DNA of 64,000 bases. Origin: Ectocarpus siliculosus (taxonomy: Eukaryota; Sar; Phaeophyceae; Ectocarpales; Ectocarpaceae). The stretch is taken from assembly GCA_000310025.1 (NCBI GenBank), contig FN648686.1, positions 8,365 through 72,364 on the forward strand, given 5' to 3'. The notes under the pieces are model-generated. The model did not search any database. It was not told the DNA's origin and was given only the letters and a program-made list of their open reading frames with translations. Positions 40,879-50,385 of this stretch are shown piece by piece. Each line of letters starts with the position of its first letter. Position 1 is the stretch's first letter. Made by a program: the position numbers and the translations under genes.

Positions 40879-42087
40879 CTAGATACAGGTTCTACGTCTC
40901 TGCCTGCAATTGCATCGGTCGGACAGGGGCAGAAGCATGGTTGCCGGTCGGAACATATTCACTATCTGTGTATTCACGTGATTGTGGACGCGGGTACACA
41001 AGTGCACAGCGTCGCTTGCATCATGCGCGGCACCAGGCGGGGCAGGGTTGCTGGAAGCAAATGAGCCGCTGGTGGCTTGCGGTGTCTCACCATCAGCGGA
41101 TCTCAGGGTATCCGACTGCTGTGAGGTCGCAGTGGTTCTCAAACTTTGACAGCGAGAGCCATCTCCATCCATCTCCGAAACATTTGTGTTGTTCTCGGAA
41201 TGCGATAAAGAAGGGGTGTCGGCATGCAGCCGAGAGAACGTTTTGATAGTTTCTCGGGGGCTTGCGACAGCGAGACCAGGGGCAGAATCGCTCGAGGCGA
41301 CTGCTCCGCTGGTGCGTTCTGACGTGCGTTCGACGGAGCTGCTAACTCCAATCGAGTGCGTGTGTGAGGCATCGATCAAACTCGTGGAGTGAGAGCCAAC
41401 ACTATCCACATTCGGCACATACCCGCGCTCGGAATGGGATGCAGCCGGGCTGGCGTCGGAATAATTCAAACTCTGAGGTTCAAACATGCCGACAGCGACA
41501 GCTGGGCTACCAGGGGCAGGAGTACTAGACTCGACCGCGCCACTGGGGGCGTCCGACACGCGCACAATGGAGCTGTGAGCGTCATTCGTGTGCGTGCGTG
41601 AGGCTTCAATCAAACTCGGAGAGCGAGAGCCTTCACCATCCAATTTCGGCACATTGCTGTGTTCGGAATTGGATGCGGGGTGTGAGTGTGCGCGTGGAAC
41701 CACCGAGCGCATCTGCATTTCTGCAGGTGTCTCAAGGCGGTGTGCCACATCTGATGACCAGCGGCGAGCTGAATCACGAGAGGGTACAGACCTGGAGCGC
41801 GGCGCGCGACCAAGGCCTTCAGTGTGCGATCGTGCAACATCATCTTCCTGAGAGTCTACGTCTGCTAACGTGCGTTCGAACTGCGATCGCGATCGTGGCT
41901 GCTGCTGCTGCTGCTGAAAAGTCCGACCGCGAACATGCAAGAAGGCATTCGGCGAATCCTTATCAACACGGAGCGAGCTACGCGAAGCATGCGAATCATC
42001 ATCATCAGGAGTGTTGTGCGGCGACAAAGGGAACGGGGTCGAAGCAGCAGAGTCGCTGCTACCTCGCGGCTCATCAGGAGCCGACAT
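40879..42087 (-). CDS. Serine-rich leader ORF with three ~75-residue repeats
   Basis: This is the first ORF of the element, with a true ATG at 42085-42087, 122 bp downstream of the 5' LTR. The 402-residue product is Ser/Ala/Pro/Thr-rich with a short Gln run near residue 60. From about residue 135 to 365 there are three diverged repeats. Each holds a SHSE-like start, a (V/M)D-x-x-GS segment, SLI-x-ASxTH, a SGAVxSS-xAPG block and a Phe/Leu-containing end. No catalytic motif is visible. It may be the N-terminal, disordered part of Gag or an independent accessory protein. It ends in a Cys/Arg-rich tail (SDRCNCRQRRRTC) that may already be out of frame. Confidence 0.65.
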   Translation of the reverse strand: MSAPDEPRGSSDSAASTPFPLSPHNTPDDDDSHASRSSLRVDKDSPNAFLHVRGRTFQQQQQQPRSRSQFERTLADVDSQEDDVARSHTEGLGRAPRSRSVPSRDSARRWSSDVAHRLETPAEMQMRSVVPRAHSHPASNSEHSNVPKLDGEGSRSPSLIEASRTHTNDAHSSIVRVSDAPSGAVESSTPAPGSPAVAVGMFEPQSLNYSDASPAASHSERGYVPNVDSVGSHSTSLIDASHTHSIGVSSSVERTSERTSGAVASSDSAPGLAVASPRETIKTFSRLHADTPSLSHSENNTNVSEMDGDGSRCQSLRTTATSQQSDTLRSADGETPQATSGSFASSNPAPPGAAHDASDAVHLCTRVHNHVNTQIVNMFRPATMLLPLSDRCNCRQRRRTCI

Positions 42088-42195
42088 GCTGAAGCAGGGC
42101 CAAGGCTGTTGCCCTGCCGCTATTCAGCAGACGACTGCAAAAAAGCGAAAAAATCAAAATCAATTGAACGCAAGAATCAAGCAACACGACCAAAA

Positions 42196-42207
42196 CCAAC
42201 AACGCCA
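42196..42207 (-). promoter_or_regulatory. Primer-binding site
   Basis: On the minus strand TGGCGTTGTTGG begins one base after the 5' LTR. TGG at the start pairs with the CCA end of a tRNA, and the position is canonical. The tRNA species is not identified from sequence; it is not the usual initiator-Met PBS (TGGTATCAGAGC). Confidence 0.75.
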
Positions 42208-42208
42208 G

Positions 42209-42517
42209 TGCAATGGTATTTGACCCCTTCCTTCAGAATCAATCACCTTTGAGCTGTGTGGAACTCTCTTGTCCGACCACAGTAGCAGGTTGTTGTTGCT
42301 TTCCGTTGTTCTCTTTCTCTTGATTAACGCTTTCCAAGCCAACTCACAATATCCCACGCACACGCGATCATAGATCACCTGTACGCACACACTGAACAGA
42401 AGGGCACATGTCTCGGCATAAAGCCCTGATCTAGCATGACGTCACGTCTTATCATCCGACGGCGCCAAATAACCATGATCAACCACGATCACTTGTCTAC
42501 CTCCAAATACCATAACA
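42209..42517 (-). repeat. 5' LTR of the complete retroelement
   Basis: The 309-bp LTR begins TGTTATGGTATTTGG on the minus strand and ends ACCATTGCA. It is the partner of 29115-29423 with one mismatch. It should contain promoter and polyadenylation signals. No classical TATA box or AATAAA is evident, but a perfect TGACGTCA lies at 42437-42444. Confidence 0.97.
42437..42444. promoter_or_regulatory. TGACGTCA palindrome (CRE/bZIP-type site) in the LTR
   Basis: The perfect 8-bp palindrome recognised by many bZIP factors lies about 75 bp from the LTR start in both young LTRs (also 29343-29350) and in the truncated LTR (59207-59214). The older LTR at 8970 has TGATGTCA. It may drive induction of the element; this is inference from motif alone. 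Confidence 0.5.
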
Positions 42518-42804
42518 GGAAGCTATGAACACCCCTATAATTTCTTGCGTGCGAGGACACCGTCTACTACCGTCCGACAACTGCCGTATCTGGTCAAGTT
42601 TCGTTCTTGTGTCGATAACATCTCGCAGTGCTATGGCCTCGACCAACCTTTTGTAGCAAGACCAGTATCTATAGCACAAAGGATATTCCAAGTTCAACTT
42701 GTTGGATTTGGTGGTGAGCGTCGGGGTATAATGGGTAACTTAGTCGAGCGAAGGGAGATTTATAATCTGGCCTTAGGTCTCCCCGCAATATAGGACCCCA
42801 TCAA
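42518..42804 (-). CDS. Host flank: exon remnant next to the retroelement
   Basis: A minus-strand frame over about 42525-42697 has a protein-like stretch (LVEAIALRDVIDTRTKLDQI, RCPRTQEIIGVFIAS). It runs straight into the retroelement at the GGAA duplication. The retroelement therefore probably interrupted an open frame. The right part abuts the hAT target duplication (CCCATCAA at 42797-42804). Function is unknown and the exon boundaries are not defined. Confidence 0.3.
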
Positions 42805-44183
42805 TAGGGTTGTCACCCGGTCAATCTAATACCCGGTCGGTTCCGGGTACTGATTTTGATACCCGGGTATTGTCGGCAATCTAATACACGGGTACCCGGG
42901 TACCCGGGTCACCCGGGTATCTGGCCTTTTCGATACACGGCGCCCCCAAAGTGCACGCAAGGCTGCGCACACAGCAGACACAAATTACAGCACACGCACA
43001 GGGAGCCACACCCGTTACTAAAACACCCGCACAGCGTACCCCTACTGTACCATGAGCCAGCACCTCGCCTTCCCGGAAGCGTAAAAAAATAGTGCAGCAA
43101 AGCCAAGTAAACATACGGCAGAGAAGGAGGGGGGATGACTACCTGCTGCTGTACATAATGTCGAACAAGAAAAGGGGGGGGGGGGGTTCCGGAGCGTGCC
43201 GCTAGATAGAGAAGCGGCACATGGCGTAACCTTCTGCCCCTTCCTTATTGTTTTTTTCCCCAATAAGCGATATCCGTAAATAAATGGGTGCCATTATTCC
43301 ACATGGGCCTCAAAACACTCGTCGTGCTAAGCGCCTCCGACACTTGCCGTCCAGTGTCGATACTGACACAATGAAACGCCTTGCGCCTCAACCTGTTTTT
43401 CACTCTCTGCGGGTCTTGCGCGCTGCCCGCACCCCCCCGAGGGGGGTGTGCGAAGCACCCTTGTACATGGGGTGGTAACGTTTGCCAAGTCTTGCAGCTT
43501 GCAGAAGCAGAGAAAATAAGCAAAGCGATGACTGCTGTTCATCGTGTAGGGACATGAGACATAAGACATTATTATTAGTATTATTTTTGTTTGTCTTCAC
43601 TTCAAATCAGCGCTCACAGCACTAGTGGCGTTTACTCCAACCCGTGGTCACACAGAAGAGCCCCTCTCTACCCTCCCCTCTTGCGGTACTTTGCCTTCGA
43701 TTTTTAATGCGAGAAGAGTTCAGCACTCTCTTCCCTCTGTGTACACACGAACTAGCGCTATCCACTGGACCAGAAGCGGAAGCGAGAGAAAAACTAACTT
43801 TGCAACAAAAGCTCGCCTACGCCGGGATTCGTTTCCCTGACCTGACCTCTAGAAGATTCCGAGGCTACCAACTAGACCACCGGGGCGACCGGGTATTATG
43901 TAGACATGGGACAGAGGGAGGCGCGGATTTTGTTCGGCATGGTCCTCGAATCAGGTCATCCCTGGTCACGCCCCCGAGGCCAATGTGCCCTTGTCAACCA
44001 GCGTATGGATTGCACCCTTTGTCATGTCCTCAAGGCCAAAAGTGCCTCCAATACCCGGGTGACCCGGGTACCCGGGTACCCGGGTATCCAGTTTGACCGG
44101 GTGACCCGGGTATTGACCGGGTACACCCCCGCAGACCTCACTGGGTACCCGGTTCCACTCAGATTGACCGGGTGACAACCCTA
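42805..44183. mobile_element. hAT-type non-autonomous DNA transposon (1.38 kb)
   Basis: Inverted 23-bp termini begin TAGGGTTGTCACCCGG (42805-42827 and 44161-44183) and match perfectly by eye. Direct 8-bp duplications CCCATCAA flank them at 42797-42804 and 44184-44191. An 8-bp TSD with T/CAGGG-type TIRs is the hallmark of the hAT superfamily. Subterminal regions are full of ACCCGGGTACCCGGGT-type palindromic repeats (42860-42922 and 44051-44150), also typical for hAT transposase binding. The interior carries no transposase-like frame, so it must be mobilised in trans. Inside it are a G run near 43175, a short CCCCCC-CGA-GGGGGG hairpin near 43432-43447, and a tRNA-like sequence (43813-43890). 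Confidence 0.92.
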
Positions 44184-44191
44184 CCCATCAA

Positions 44192-44447
44192 GACGAGAAA
44201 GTCTGCCGCGCCGTCTGTTCGGTTTTGGTATTCTTTTTTTTCCGACCACTCCGTGGATTGCTGCCGAGGACACACGCACTGCGGGCGACACCACACAACA
44301 GACAACACACGCAGAGCAGACTGCGTACGCACATCAGTGCCTGGACATACAGCAGGCAACGACAGCATCTGGGCTCGATGCCGCCGACCTCCCTCTCTTG
44401 TGTGAGTCGGCTATGTTTTGCTGTCGCGCACGTACCACTTATTTTCG
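44192..44447. other. Flank of the hAT element, nothing recognised
   Basis: About 250 bp between the hAT target duplication and the next exon candidate hold a short poly-T run and no recognisable feature. Confidence 0.4.
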
Positions 44448-44720
44448 TCAAGTTAAACTGACAGCAACGTGAGCACAGCTCCACATTTGTTCTTGGAACC
44501 TAGGACGCCGATCGCCATCGCACCTCTTCGAGCGTGTGCCCCATGGTGGTATATCTGGTCGTGATAGTTGGATTGGGATGCCTACGTTATCCACTCTGGC
44601 GAAGTCTAGAGCGACTTTGTCAAATCCTTCGCCCGGTATAGCAGCGTAAACTTTGGATGTTAGAGCTGGCTGCGGATCGGGCTTGAAGCAGCAGCCCTTG
44701 CACTTTGGATAGCACCGCAT
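44448..44720 (-). CDS. Small cysteine-rich exon candidate
   Basis: The 90-codon frame opens with ATG at 44718-44720 and begins MRCYPKCKGCCFKPDP, a tight cluster of four cysteines. A mixed, protein-like sequence follows (FDKVALDFARVDNVGIPIQL, PPWGTRSKRCDGDRRPRF). It may be the first exon of a minus-strand gene truncated by the hAT insertion just downstream. Family unknown. Confidence 0.35.
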   Translation of the reverse strand: MRCYPKCKGCCFKPDPQPALTSKVYAAIPGEGFDKVALDFARVDNVGIPIQLSRPDIPPWGTRSKRCDGDRRPRFQEQMWSCAHVAVSLT

Positions 44721-45310
44721 TTGCCAGATTCTAAGCGAAAACAGGCCAAACCAAATGTCTTCGCGTGTACAACACGACAGGCTTCAGGCATCCTGGAAGT
44801 TTTATGTCACGCAGCTACCTGAGTGAGGAGCACCAGCTGTGACAAAGGTGTGCACCAGATGGTGCGCTGGGCAACCCCAAATGGGGCCTTACGAGGGGTA
44901 GTTTTTCGCGGATCCCCTAGACTATAACGTATACCAGTATTGTTTTTTTCTTGTGGACTTGCCACACGGGTGAAAACGTAGCACGCTGTACATACAATAG
45001 TGGCGGCTACGGGGGAAGAGGGGGATATCAGATGCCAGTATTTCACTCTCCACCCCGATTTTATCGTAAACCGTACTGCTGTGAAATGTACGTATTTTTC
45101 ATGATCATCACAAGGCAGTATTTCTCATGATCATCACGAGATGTGTTATAACCCTCCAAACGGATCTTTCTCTTCAATAATAGTCTCTCTTAAATCGTAC
45201 CCGCCACTGCTGTAGCGCAGAGCAACCCTCGCTCGCAAAAGTGTTGAGGCTAACGACCACAGCGACGCACTGTTATGGGAGGATGCTCTTTACAACCAGC
45301 ACTGGTCGCC
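44721..45310. other. No supportable gene; short direct repeat
   Basis: TATTTTTCATGATCATCAC near 45092 recurs with small changes near 45119. No coding signal was recognised. Confidence 0.4.
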
Positions 45311-45832
45311 CTAGATCACCCACTCACCGAACTCGGGATCGACATACGGGGGCCACAGGTTCTTCAAACGCCCGACGAGGGCGATGGCGTGGAGTTCCTG
45401 ACGGTTGACTGCCACATGTCTCCGACCGTCTTCTTCCCGCCCGACAACACCGCCGCCACCCGGATACAAGCAGCGGGCGATCAGTAAGATCTGCTGATCC
45501 TTGCGACTGTGCACACTCCGCGTAGTGTGCGGGTGTGACGACGCGGCGTACAGGGGCCTGTTGCCATTCCCCAACAGAACGGAAGCAGCTACGGCGACTT
45601 TAGCAAGCTGGTCCTCCAAGAGATTGTCGAGTCTGCATCCTCCCAGAGGGATGCGGTGCTCCTCTCCGGCGATGCCTGACCCCCCGCAAGAGTCGATAAA
45701 CACGCGACTTTCGGTAGACGCACTCTCCAATGCAGCCTTCGACGCAGTGACGTAAGGCAGAAGTAGGGGATGCATGTTGTACGGATGAATGAAATGGTTC
45801 GATGTGGAATTTGATGCACCCGCAGCCTTGCA
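45311..45832 (-). CDS. Exon candidate, unknown protein
   Basis: An open minus-strand segment of about 174 codons ends in TAG at 45311. A plausible acceptor (GCAAG followed by GCTGCG) precedes it near 45832. Its composition is protein-like, with HFIHPYNMHPLLLPYVTASK, DNLLEDQLAKVAVAASVLLG and LKNLWPPYVDPEFGEWVI, unlike random frames. No domain is recognised. Confidence 0.35.
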   Translation of the reverse strand, partial: CKAAGASNSTSNHFIHPYNMHPLLLPYVTASKAALESASTESRVFIDSCGGSGIAGEEHRIPLGGCRLDNLLEDQLAKVAVAASVLLGNGNRPLYAASSHPHTTRSVHSRKDQQILLIARCLYPGGGGVVGREEDGRRHVAVNRQELHAIALVGRLKNLWPPYVDPEFGEWVI

Positions 45833-47754
45833 TGACGTACCAACACATAGATTTGGGTAAACACGGGGCACACACTACCAGGAAAGGGGTGGTTGGCCCC
45901 CCGTAGCTTGACGACCCGACGACGCGACCCCTACAGTAAGGTTGGACAGCGTAACCTATCCATGTCAGGGAGAGGTGGGGTGGGGTGTTCTTGTCTACAA
46001 AAGGTAAGCGCCGATGAACGATCGACTACTGACTTGTGTTTTACCGCACCGTGCGTGGTACGCTGCTACAGCAATACGATGTACATATTGTAGACCCACC
46101 TCAGCAGCCATCGGGAGCACCCGTCGATGCGGCTGTGGTAGTGCGCAGACGGGCTATTGTGGCTGGTGTGTGTCCTGTGTGCCCACATGGGTCCAAGCTT
46201 GAGAGCCAACACTACATAGGATCTTTTGTTCACTTTGGTCGCATGCGGGGTCCGCCGGTAGATTTACATGCGGGATCCACCCAAGGTGGCGTGACTTCGT
46301 TAGGCGTCCCGTTTACACCCTAATATATATGACAAAACAAAAAAAAAGGCGGTATCAAAGTGTATCGACCAACTCATAGGTGGAATGGACCGTACGCCCT
46401 ATTTGACAACACGACAATGCACGCACGCTAACTCTACAACTACCCTCCCATGCATAAGTCCGAAGATTATGCAGGATGTACGCCTCCTCTGCAGCGCGGG
46501 CATGGGGTCGTATAGGGTCCACTCACCTCCTTCCTCTCCTTGCATGTGCGCAGCTGGCAGCAGTCGAGTGCCTCAAAAATCATCTGCGGACAACCCATGT
46601 ATCAGGGGTCCCGTTGCCCGCCATTGGGCGAAGGCAGATTCGTCTCCTTGTTGTGGGTTCGTGTGTAGTATGTCATCGATGTGGACTGCTGCCGTGCTGG
46701 ATATTGGTCTTCTGTGCTGGTGTGGCCAATCATCCAACCTCGACATGATTTTTTGTTGTATTTTTCAAAGCTGATTTTTCCCAGGGCTCGGCTGTGGTCG
46801 TTAAATCCTCCGAGGTATTTATACCGCAGTAAAAATAAAACCGCGGGAATTACCGCGTCCCGCGATCCCGTGAAAAAGATAATTACCGTTCCCACCCAAA
46901 TCATCGTTTTCGAAATGAGAAATAACGTTCCCATCCAAAACGTTTACGTGATGAATTGATTTAGCCCACCTCCTTCAATTGTCAAGTACAGCATAGTTAC
47001 TTGTGCCATGTACCGTATACGACACCAGATATAACACCCACAGAAGATAAGACACCCCCCACAGAATAGAACACCCGCGGTGCTAAAATTTTTGTATCTC
47101 ATTGAAGAGCCAAAATACCACCCGCGGGTTACAAAAAAGAGAGAAAAAAAGAGAGAAAAAAGAAAACGTGTGCTGATGATACAGAAGAACAAGAAGAGTC
47201 CATGCGCACTACAGTTAGCCCTCTACGACGAGGACTTCTTCCTTTACTAATTATAGCTAGACCCGGGGCGGGGGGTAATGAATGGAAGCTTGAGCTTCCG
47301 CCTCGCAGCGCATTGATCGTGGGTTCTTAGATGCGCGCATGCAACTCAGCTTTTATTTTTCCCGCCTTCTCGGCGTATTATCTATAGAGTCAGGCGTAAC
47401 ATCTAGGTCAGGTTGTGATATATATATATGTATATACCACATTCCGTTCGACTGTGGGCATATCTCGAATGGGTAGTCTTTCTGTGCGTGTATTAATTTA
47501 TTCTTAATACGACTATCTATAGATTTGTATTTCGTAGGTAGGGCTGTAAGCTGTAAGAAGACTTTGCACTGATTCTCAGCAGCTGTCGCGTCGTGCGTCG
47601 GGCCAGTCGTGACATGTCTCATCGAACAGCCCGGCAGAAGACTACCCATTCAACCAAATACGTACGCAATGACAGCTGTTTGCCACGTTCAACCACATAC
47701 CGACAGTTGATTGGCCACACCAACAAGCACGTCAGAACAACCAGCACCAGCTGG
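45833..47754. other. No supportable gene
   Basis: A plus-strand frame at 46036-46323 with a CPVCPHG motif is the only mildly protein-like piece. Sequence at 46865-46900 (AATTACCGTTCCCACCCAAATC) has a similar copy near 63467, hinting at a dispersed repeat. The rest is AT-richer intergenic sequence. Confidence 0.4.
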
Positions 47755-48004
47755 CGCCGCTCAATCAATTCATCGTTCTGCTGATGATGGCCATGAGGCC
47801 ATGATTGAGTCCGACTGCTGAATGAACTACATACACGACTAGTTCTTCGTTGCCCATTTCGAGGGTGTGTGTGTGTGTGTGTGTGGAGAAGAACAGGAAA
47901 ACACGTCTTGATGACGCCGCTCAATAATTTCGTCCTTCTTCTGCTGCTGATGATGATGGCGATGAGGCCATGATTGCGTCTCGGACTGCTGAACAAACTA
48001 CACA
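47755..48004 (+). repeat. Direct tandem duplication, 160-bp period
   Basis: Copies start with CGCCGCTCAAT at 47755 and 47915. They share CTGCTGATGATGG, CATGAGGCCATGATTG and GACTGCTGAA blocks. A (GT)n tract lies between them at about 47865-47885. Confidence 0.8.
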
Positions 48005-48060
48005 CACACAGAGTCAGCCCCAAGTTCGTAGTTTCCAGCAGCAGCAGAGCAATGTATATG

Positions 48061-48430
48061 TCGTGGTAGTGTCAGCAGAGATGGTGAGCAGTGCACACAT
48101 CTCGTGCAGACTGCCGAGACCGACGTCAGGAGGCCGGCACGCCGGCAGATAGATGCAATCAATGCGAATATTTTCACATGTCCATCCGATCGGCTGCGGG
48201 CTTTCAACCCCCAAAAATCCAGAAACTACTTATTTTTGCAGCAAAATCCTACAGAAGGATCTCTTTTAGAGTATCGATGAAAAAGCTCGTGGCGGTGTCA
48301 GCAGAGATGCAGAGCAGTGCACACATCTCCGTGCAGACTGCGGAGCCAGAGGTTGTGAGGTCGGCATGCACATTTACACATACTACATAGATCCATCCGC
48401 GCGTCTGCGGGCTTTCAACCAAACGAAATC
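48061..48430 (+). repeat. Direct tandem duplication, 226-bp period
   Basis: Copies start near 48061 and 48287 and share GTGTCAGCAGAGAT, GCAGTGCACACATCTC, GTGCAGACTGC and CTGCGGGCTTTCAACC in order. They differ by substitutions and indels. This second, independent duplication directly follows the one at 47755. Confidence 0.8.
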
Positions 48431-48703
48431 CTGAAAAAAACGTTGAAAATGTTATTATGAGCTCGCGCCGACCTGCCGCCAATCCTTTGATACGAAGCTA
48501 CCTATGCGTACGTTTTTATTTACTGCTGTCGTTTCTCTGCTGGTAGCTTATCCCATGTTCTTGCATCACCCCTTGCCGCCGTGCTCTCTTTACCCCACTC
48601 CGGAGGGACGCCTTGTATGTTTATATGGTATATATTTTTCTCGTTGCGTGGCAGATCAATCTTTCATTCGCTGTAATTAATTGATGAGAGCGCTGTTGGC
48701 GTT

Positions 48704-48728
48704 CATCACCGGGATGATCCCGGTGATG
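48704..48728. other. Perfect hairpin
   Basis: CATCACCGGGA and TCCCGGTGATG form an 11-bp perfect inverted repeat around a 3-base loop. Further GATGATCATGTGATCA palindromic sequence follows. No gene end is known nearby, so it is not called a terminator. Confidence 0.7.
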
Positions 48729-48829
48729 ATCATGTGATCAGCAGGTTTATCTGGTCCCCGGTCATCACCCCTGCCCACGCTTCCTACGTACCAATGCCCT
48801 GCAAATGCGGCAGCAGTACTATCACACTC

Positions 48830-49130
48830 GCTACACGTGTTCTTTGTAGGCGCCAGCACACCCTTCGGCGGCCCCTAGTGTGCGGCAGTGAGTGGTATCA
48901 CATCCCCTGAATACGACACCTATATGGCTATCACAACCTCTGGGTATCACACCCCTTTGGTACCACGCCCCTTTGCTACCACACACCTTTTCGGTCACCG
49001 CAAGTGTGTGGCAGGGGTATGACACCCCCTAAATATCAGCCCCCCTCCATGGCTACAACGGCCGCACTTTATCACCTGGGCTACTACATAAGATATCACA
49101 CACCCACCGAATACATCCTGCCGCTCTAAC
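48830..49130 (+). repeat. Degenerate short repeats (TATCACACCCC family)
   Basis: Phrases such as TATCACATCCCC, TATCACACCCCTTTGG, TACCACGCCCCTTTGC and TATGACACCCCC recur every 20-30 bases. A longer direct repeat of about 40 bp (AGTGTGCGGCAGTG... and AGTGTGTGGCAGGG...) lies at about 48877 and 49009. No coding function was seen. Confidence 0.6.
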
Positions 49131-50057
49131 CACTATGATTCTGTTGTCTCGAGGTTCCTCTTTTAATGTGTGGTGTGGATACACACCCCTTCAACCTCTG
49201 GTGAAGAGGCTGAAGGTTACGGCTAGTTGTGAGAGTGTCAGGTGGGGAGCAACCTTGTGTTGAAGCAAGGTTAAGCATCCATCCCACACTGACTCTATAT
49301 GTGGCAACACCCCGAAGGTAGATCTCCGACAGGTCGTCTGACGTCACAATCGACGACAGTCTGAGGTGGCATTCACAGTGATGATATTTAGAAACGCCAA
49401 AACGTTATCCCCGGGGTGTGATTTTTTGTGTCGTATACGGTATGCTGCATGCCTGACCTAACAAGAAATATAAAAAAAGTTGCGTGCTGTTAGTCCTCCG
49501 GCGATTCTTCTTATTTTAGCCCGATCCTGATCATTCATTGAGAATAAAACTTTTAATTGACAACAACTAAAATTTTTTGTCGAACCAAAAAAGGACCGAA
49601 ACATTTATTTCTGGTTACTACTGGAAACAGGTCAGGCCCTCCAACCTACACTGTTTTCACGCGTCGTAGACAGAGTGGCCGGAAGGTCGCCATAGCCTAG
49701 GAATGAATGTTGTCGACTTGATCCTTCGGGAGCACAGACAATTCAACGTTCGTTGTGCCTGGTACTTCGTAGGTCTGTGTTTGCCGACAAACACAGTTAG
49801 TAGTTGTTGCCAATCAACCTACGAAGCCTACAATTACCTGTAGCCTCGAACAACGCGTAATTTCTCAACCTTTCCTACTTATGCCGTGTCAATGACACAT
49901 ACATGGGCTTTTCCTCCTGCTCGCTCTTCAAGTTGCTACGGAGCCAACCCCCGTACTTCAGTCGTGCTTTTGTTGCTGCTGTACTCTGTTAGTGGTGGTG
50001 CTCCAATGTTGGAGTATTTATTGGTGGTGTTATAGGTGTTTGTTAAGGAGGCCCCGA
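49131..50057. other. No supportable gene
   Basis: There are only short frames; no domain or repeat was recognised. Confidence 0.4.
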
Positions 50058-50385
50058 TTCGCAGGGTATCCGTCGATTGACTTTTACCAGAACCAGTACA
50101 CCTTCGCATGTGGCGTCAGCGGCAGGCAGGATGATACTCATTCGAATCTCCTTGGGTGCACAATTTTTCTCCTGGCTTGGACATTTTCCCATGGACACAA
50201 TGTGTGTCAGTCCTGAGAACACCTCTTGGAATCGATCCTATAAAGAAAACCTTGTGACACTTCCATCGAATTACCCATCCTGGCCACAAGAAGTTCGTTC
50301 CCAGTTGAGGGTAAATTCTGTGGGTGGAGAGTTCGCAGGGTATCCGTCGCTTGACTTTTACCAGAATCGGTACACCTTCGCATGT
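50058..50385 (+). repeat. 54-bp direct repeat, 274 bp apart, open in one frame
   Basis: TTCGCAGGGTATCCGTCG starts both copies (50058-50111 and 50332-50385); they differ at only a few positions. Both encode FAGYPS(I/L)DFYQN(Q/R)YTFAC in the plus strand. It may be a duplicated exon remnant or part of a dispersed repeat. Confidence 0.8.

Larger units (their letters stand above)
29115..42517 (-). mobile_element. Complete 13.4-kb Ty3/gypsy-type chromodomain LTR retrotransposon with NADAR domain
   Basis: The element lies between two 309-bp LTRs (29115-29423 and 42209-42517) that differ at a single base. It is flanked by GGAA at 29111-29114 and 42518-42521, a 4-bp target-site duplication. Transcription runs right to left. 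Order: 5' LTR, PBS, a serine-rich repeat ORF, a frame-broken region, Gag with a CCHC knuckle, in-frame TGA, NADAR plus protease, a +1 frame change, RT, RNase H, a long linker, integrase, a chromodomain and Tudor-like segment, a 3' noncoding region with 51-bp repeats, a PPT, 3' LTR. RT before integrase and the chromodomain place it among Ty3/gypsy chromovirus-like elements. Near-identical LTRs indicate a recent insertion. At 13.4 kb it is long for the group because of disordered linkers and extra domains. Confidence 0.95.

Noticed and set aside
29115-42517. Infectious retrovirus (envelope-bearing) interpretation
   Set aside because: No env-like ORF with signal peptide and transmembrane segment was seen; the domain order fits a Ty3/gypsy retrotransposon.
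43813-43890. Functional tRNA gene on the minus strand
   Set aside because: The A-box is good, but the T-loop departs from TTCRA, the anticodon stem-loop cannot be drawn cleanly and the acceptor stem has mismatches; listed only as tRNA-like.
48704-48728. Rho-independent terminator
   Set aside because: The hairpin lacks a following T-run and the window is eukaryotic.
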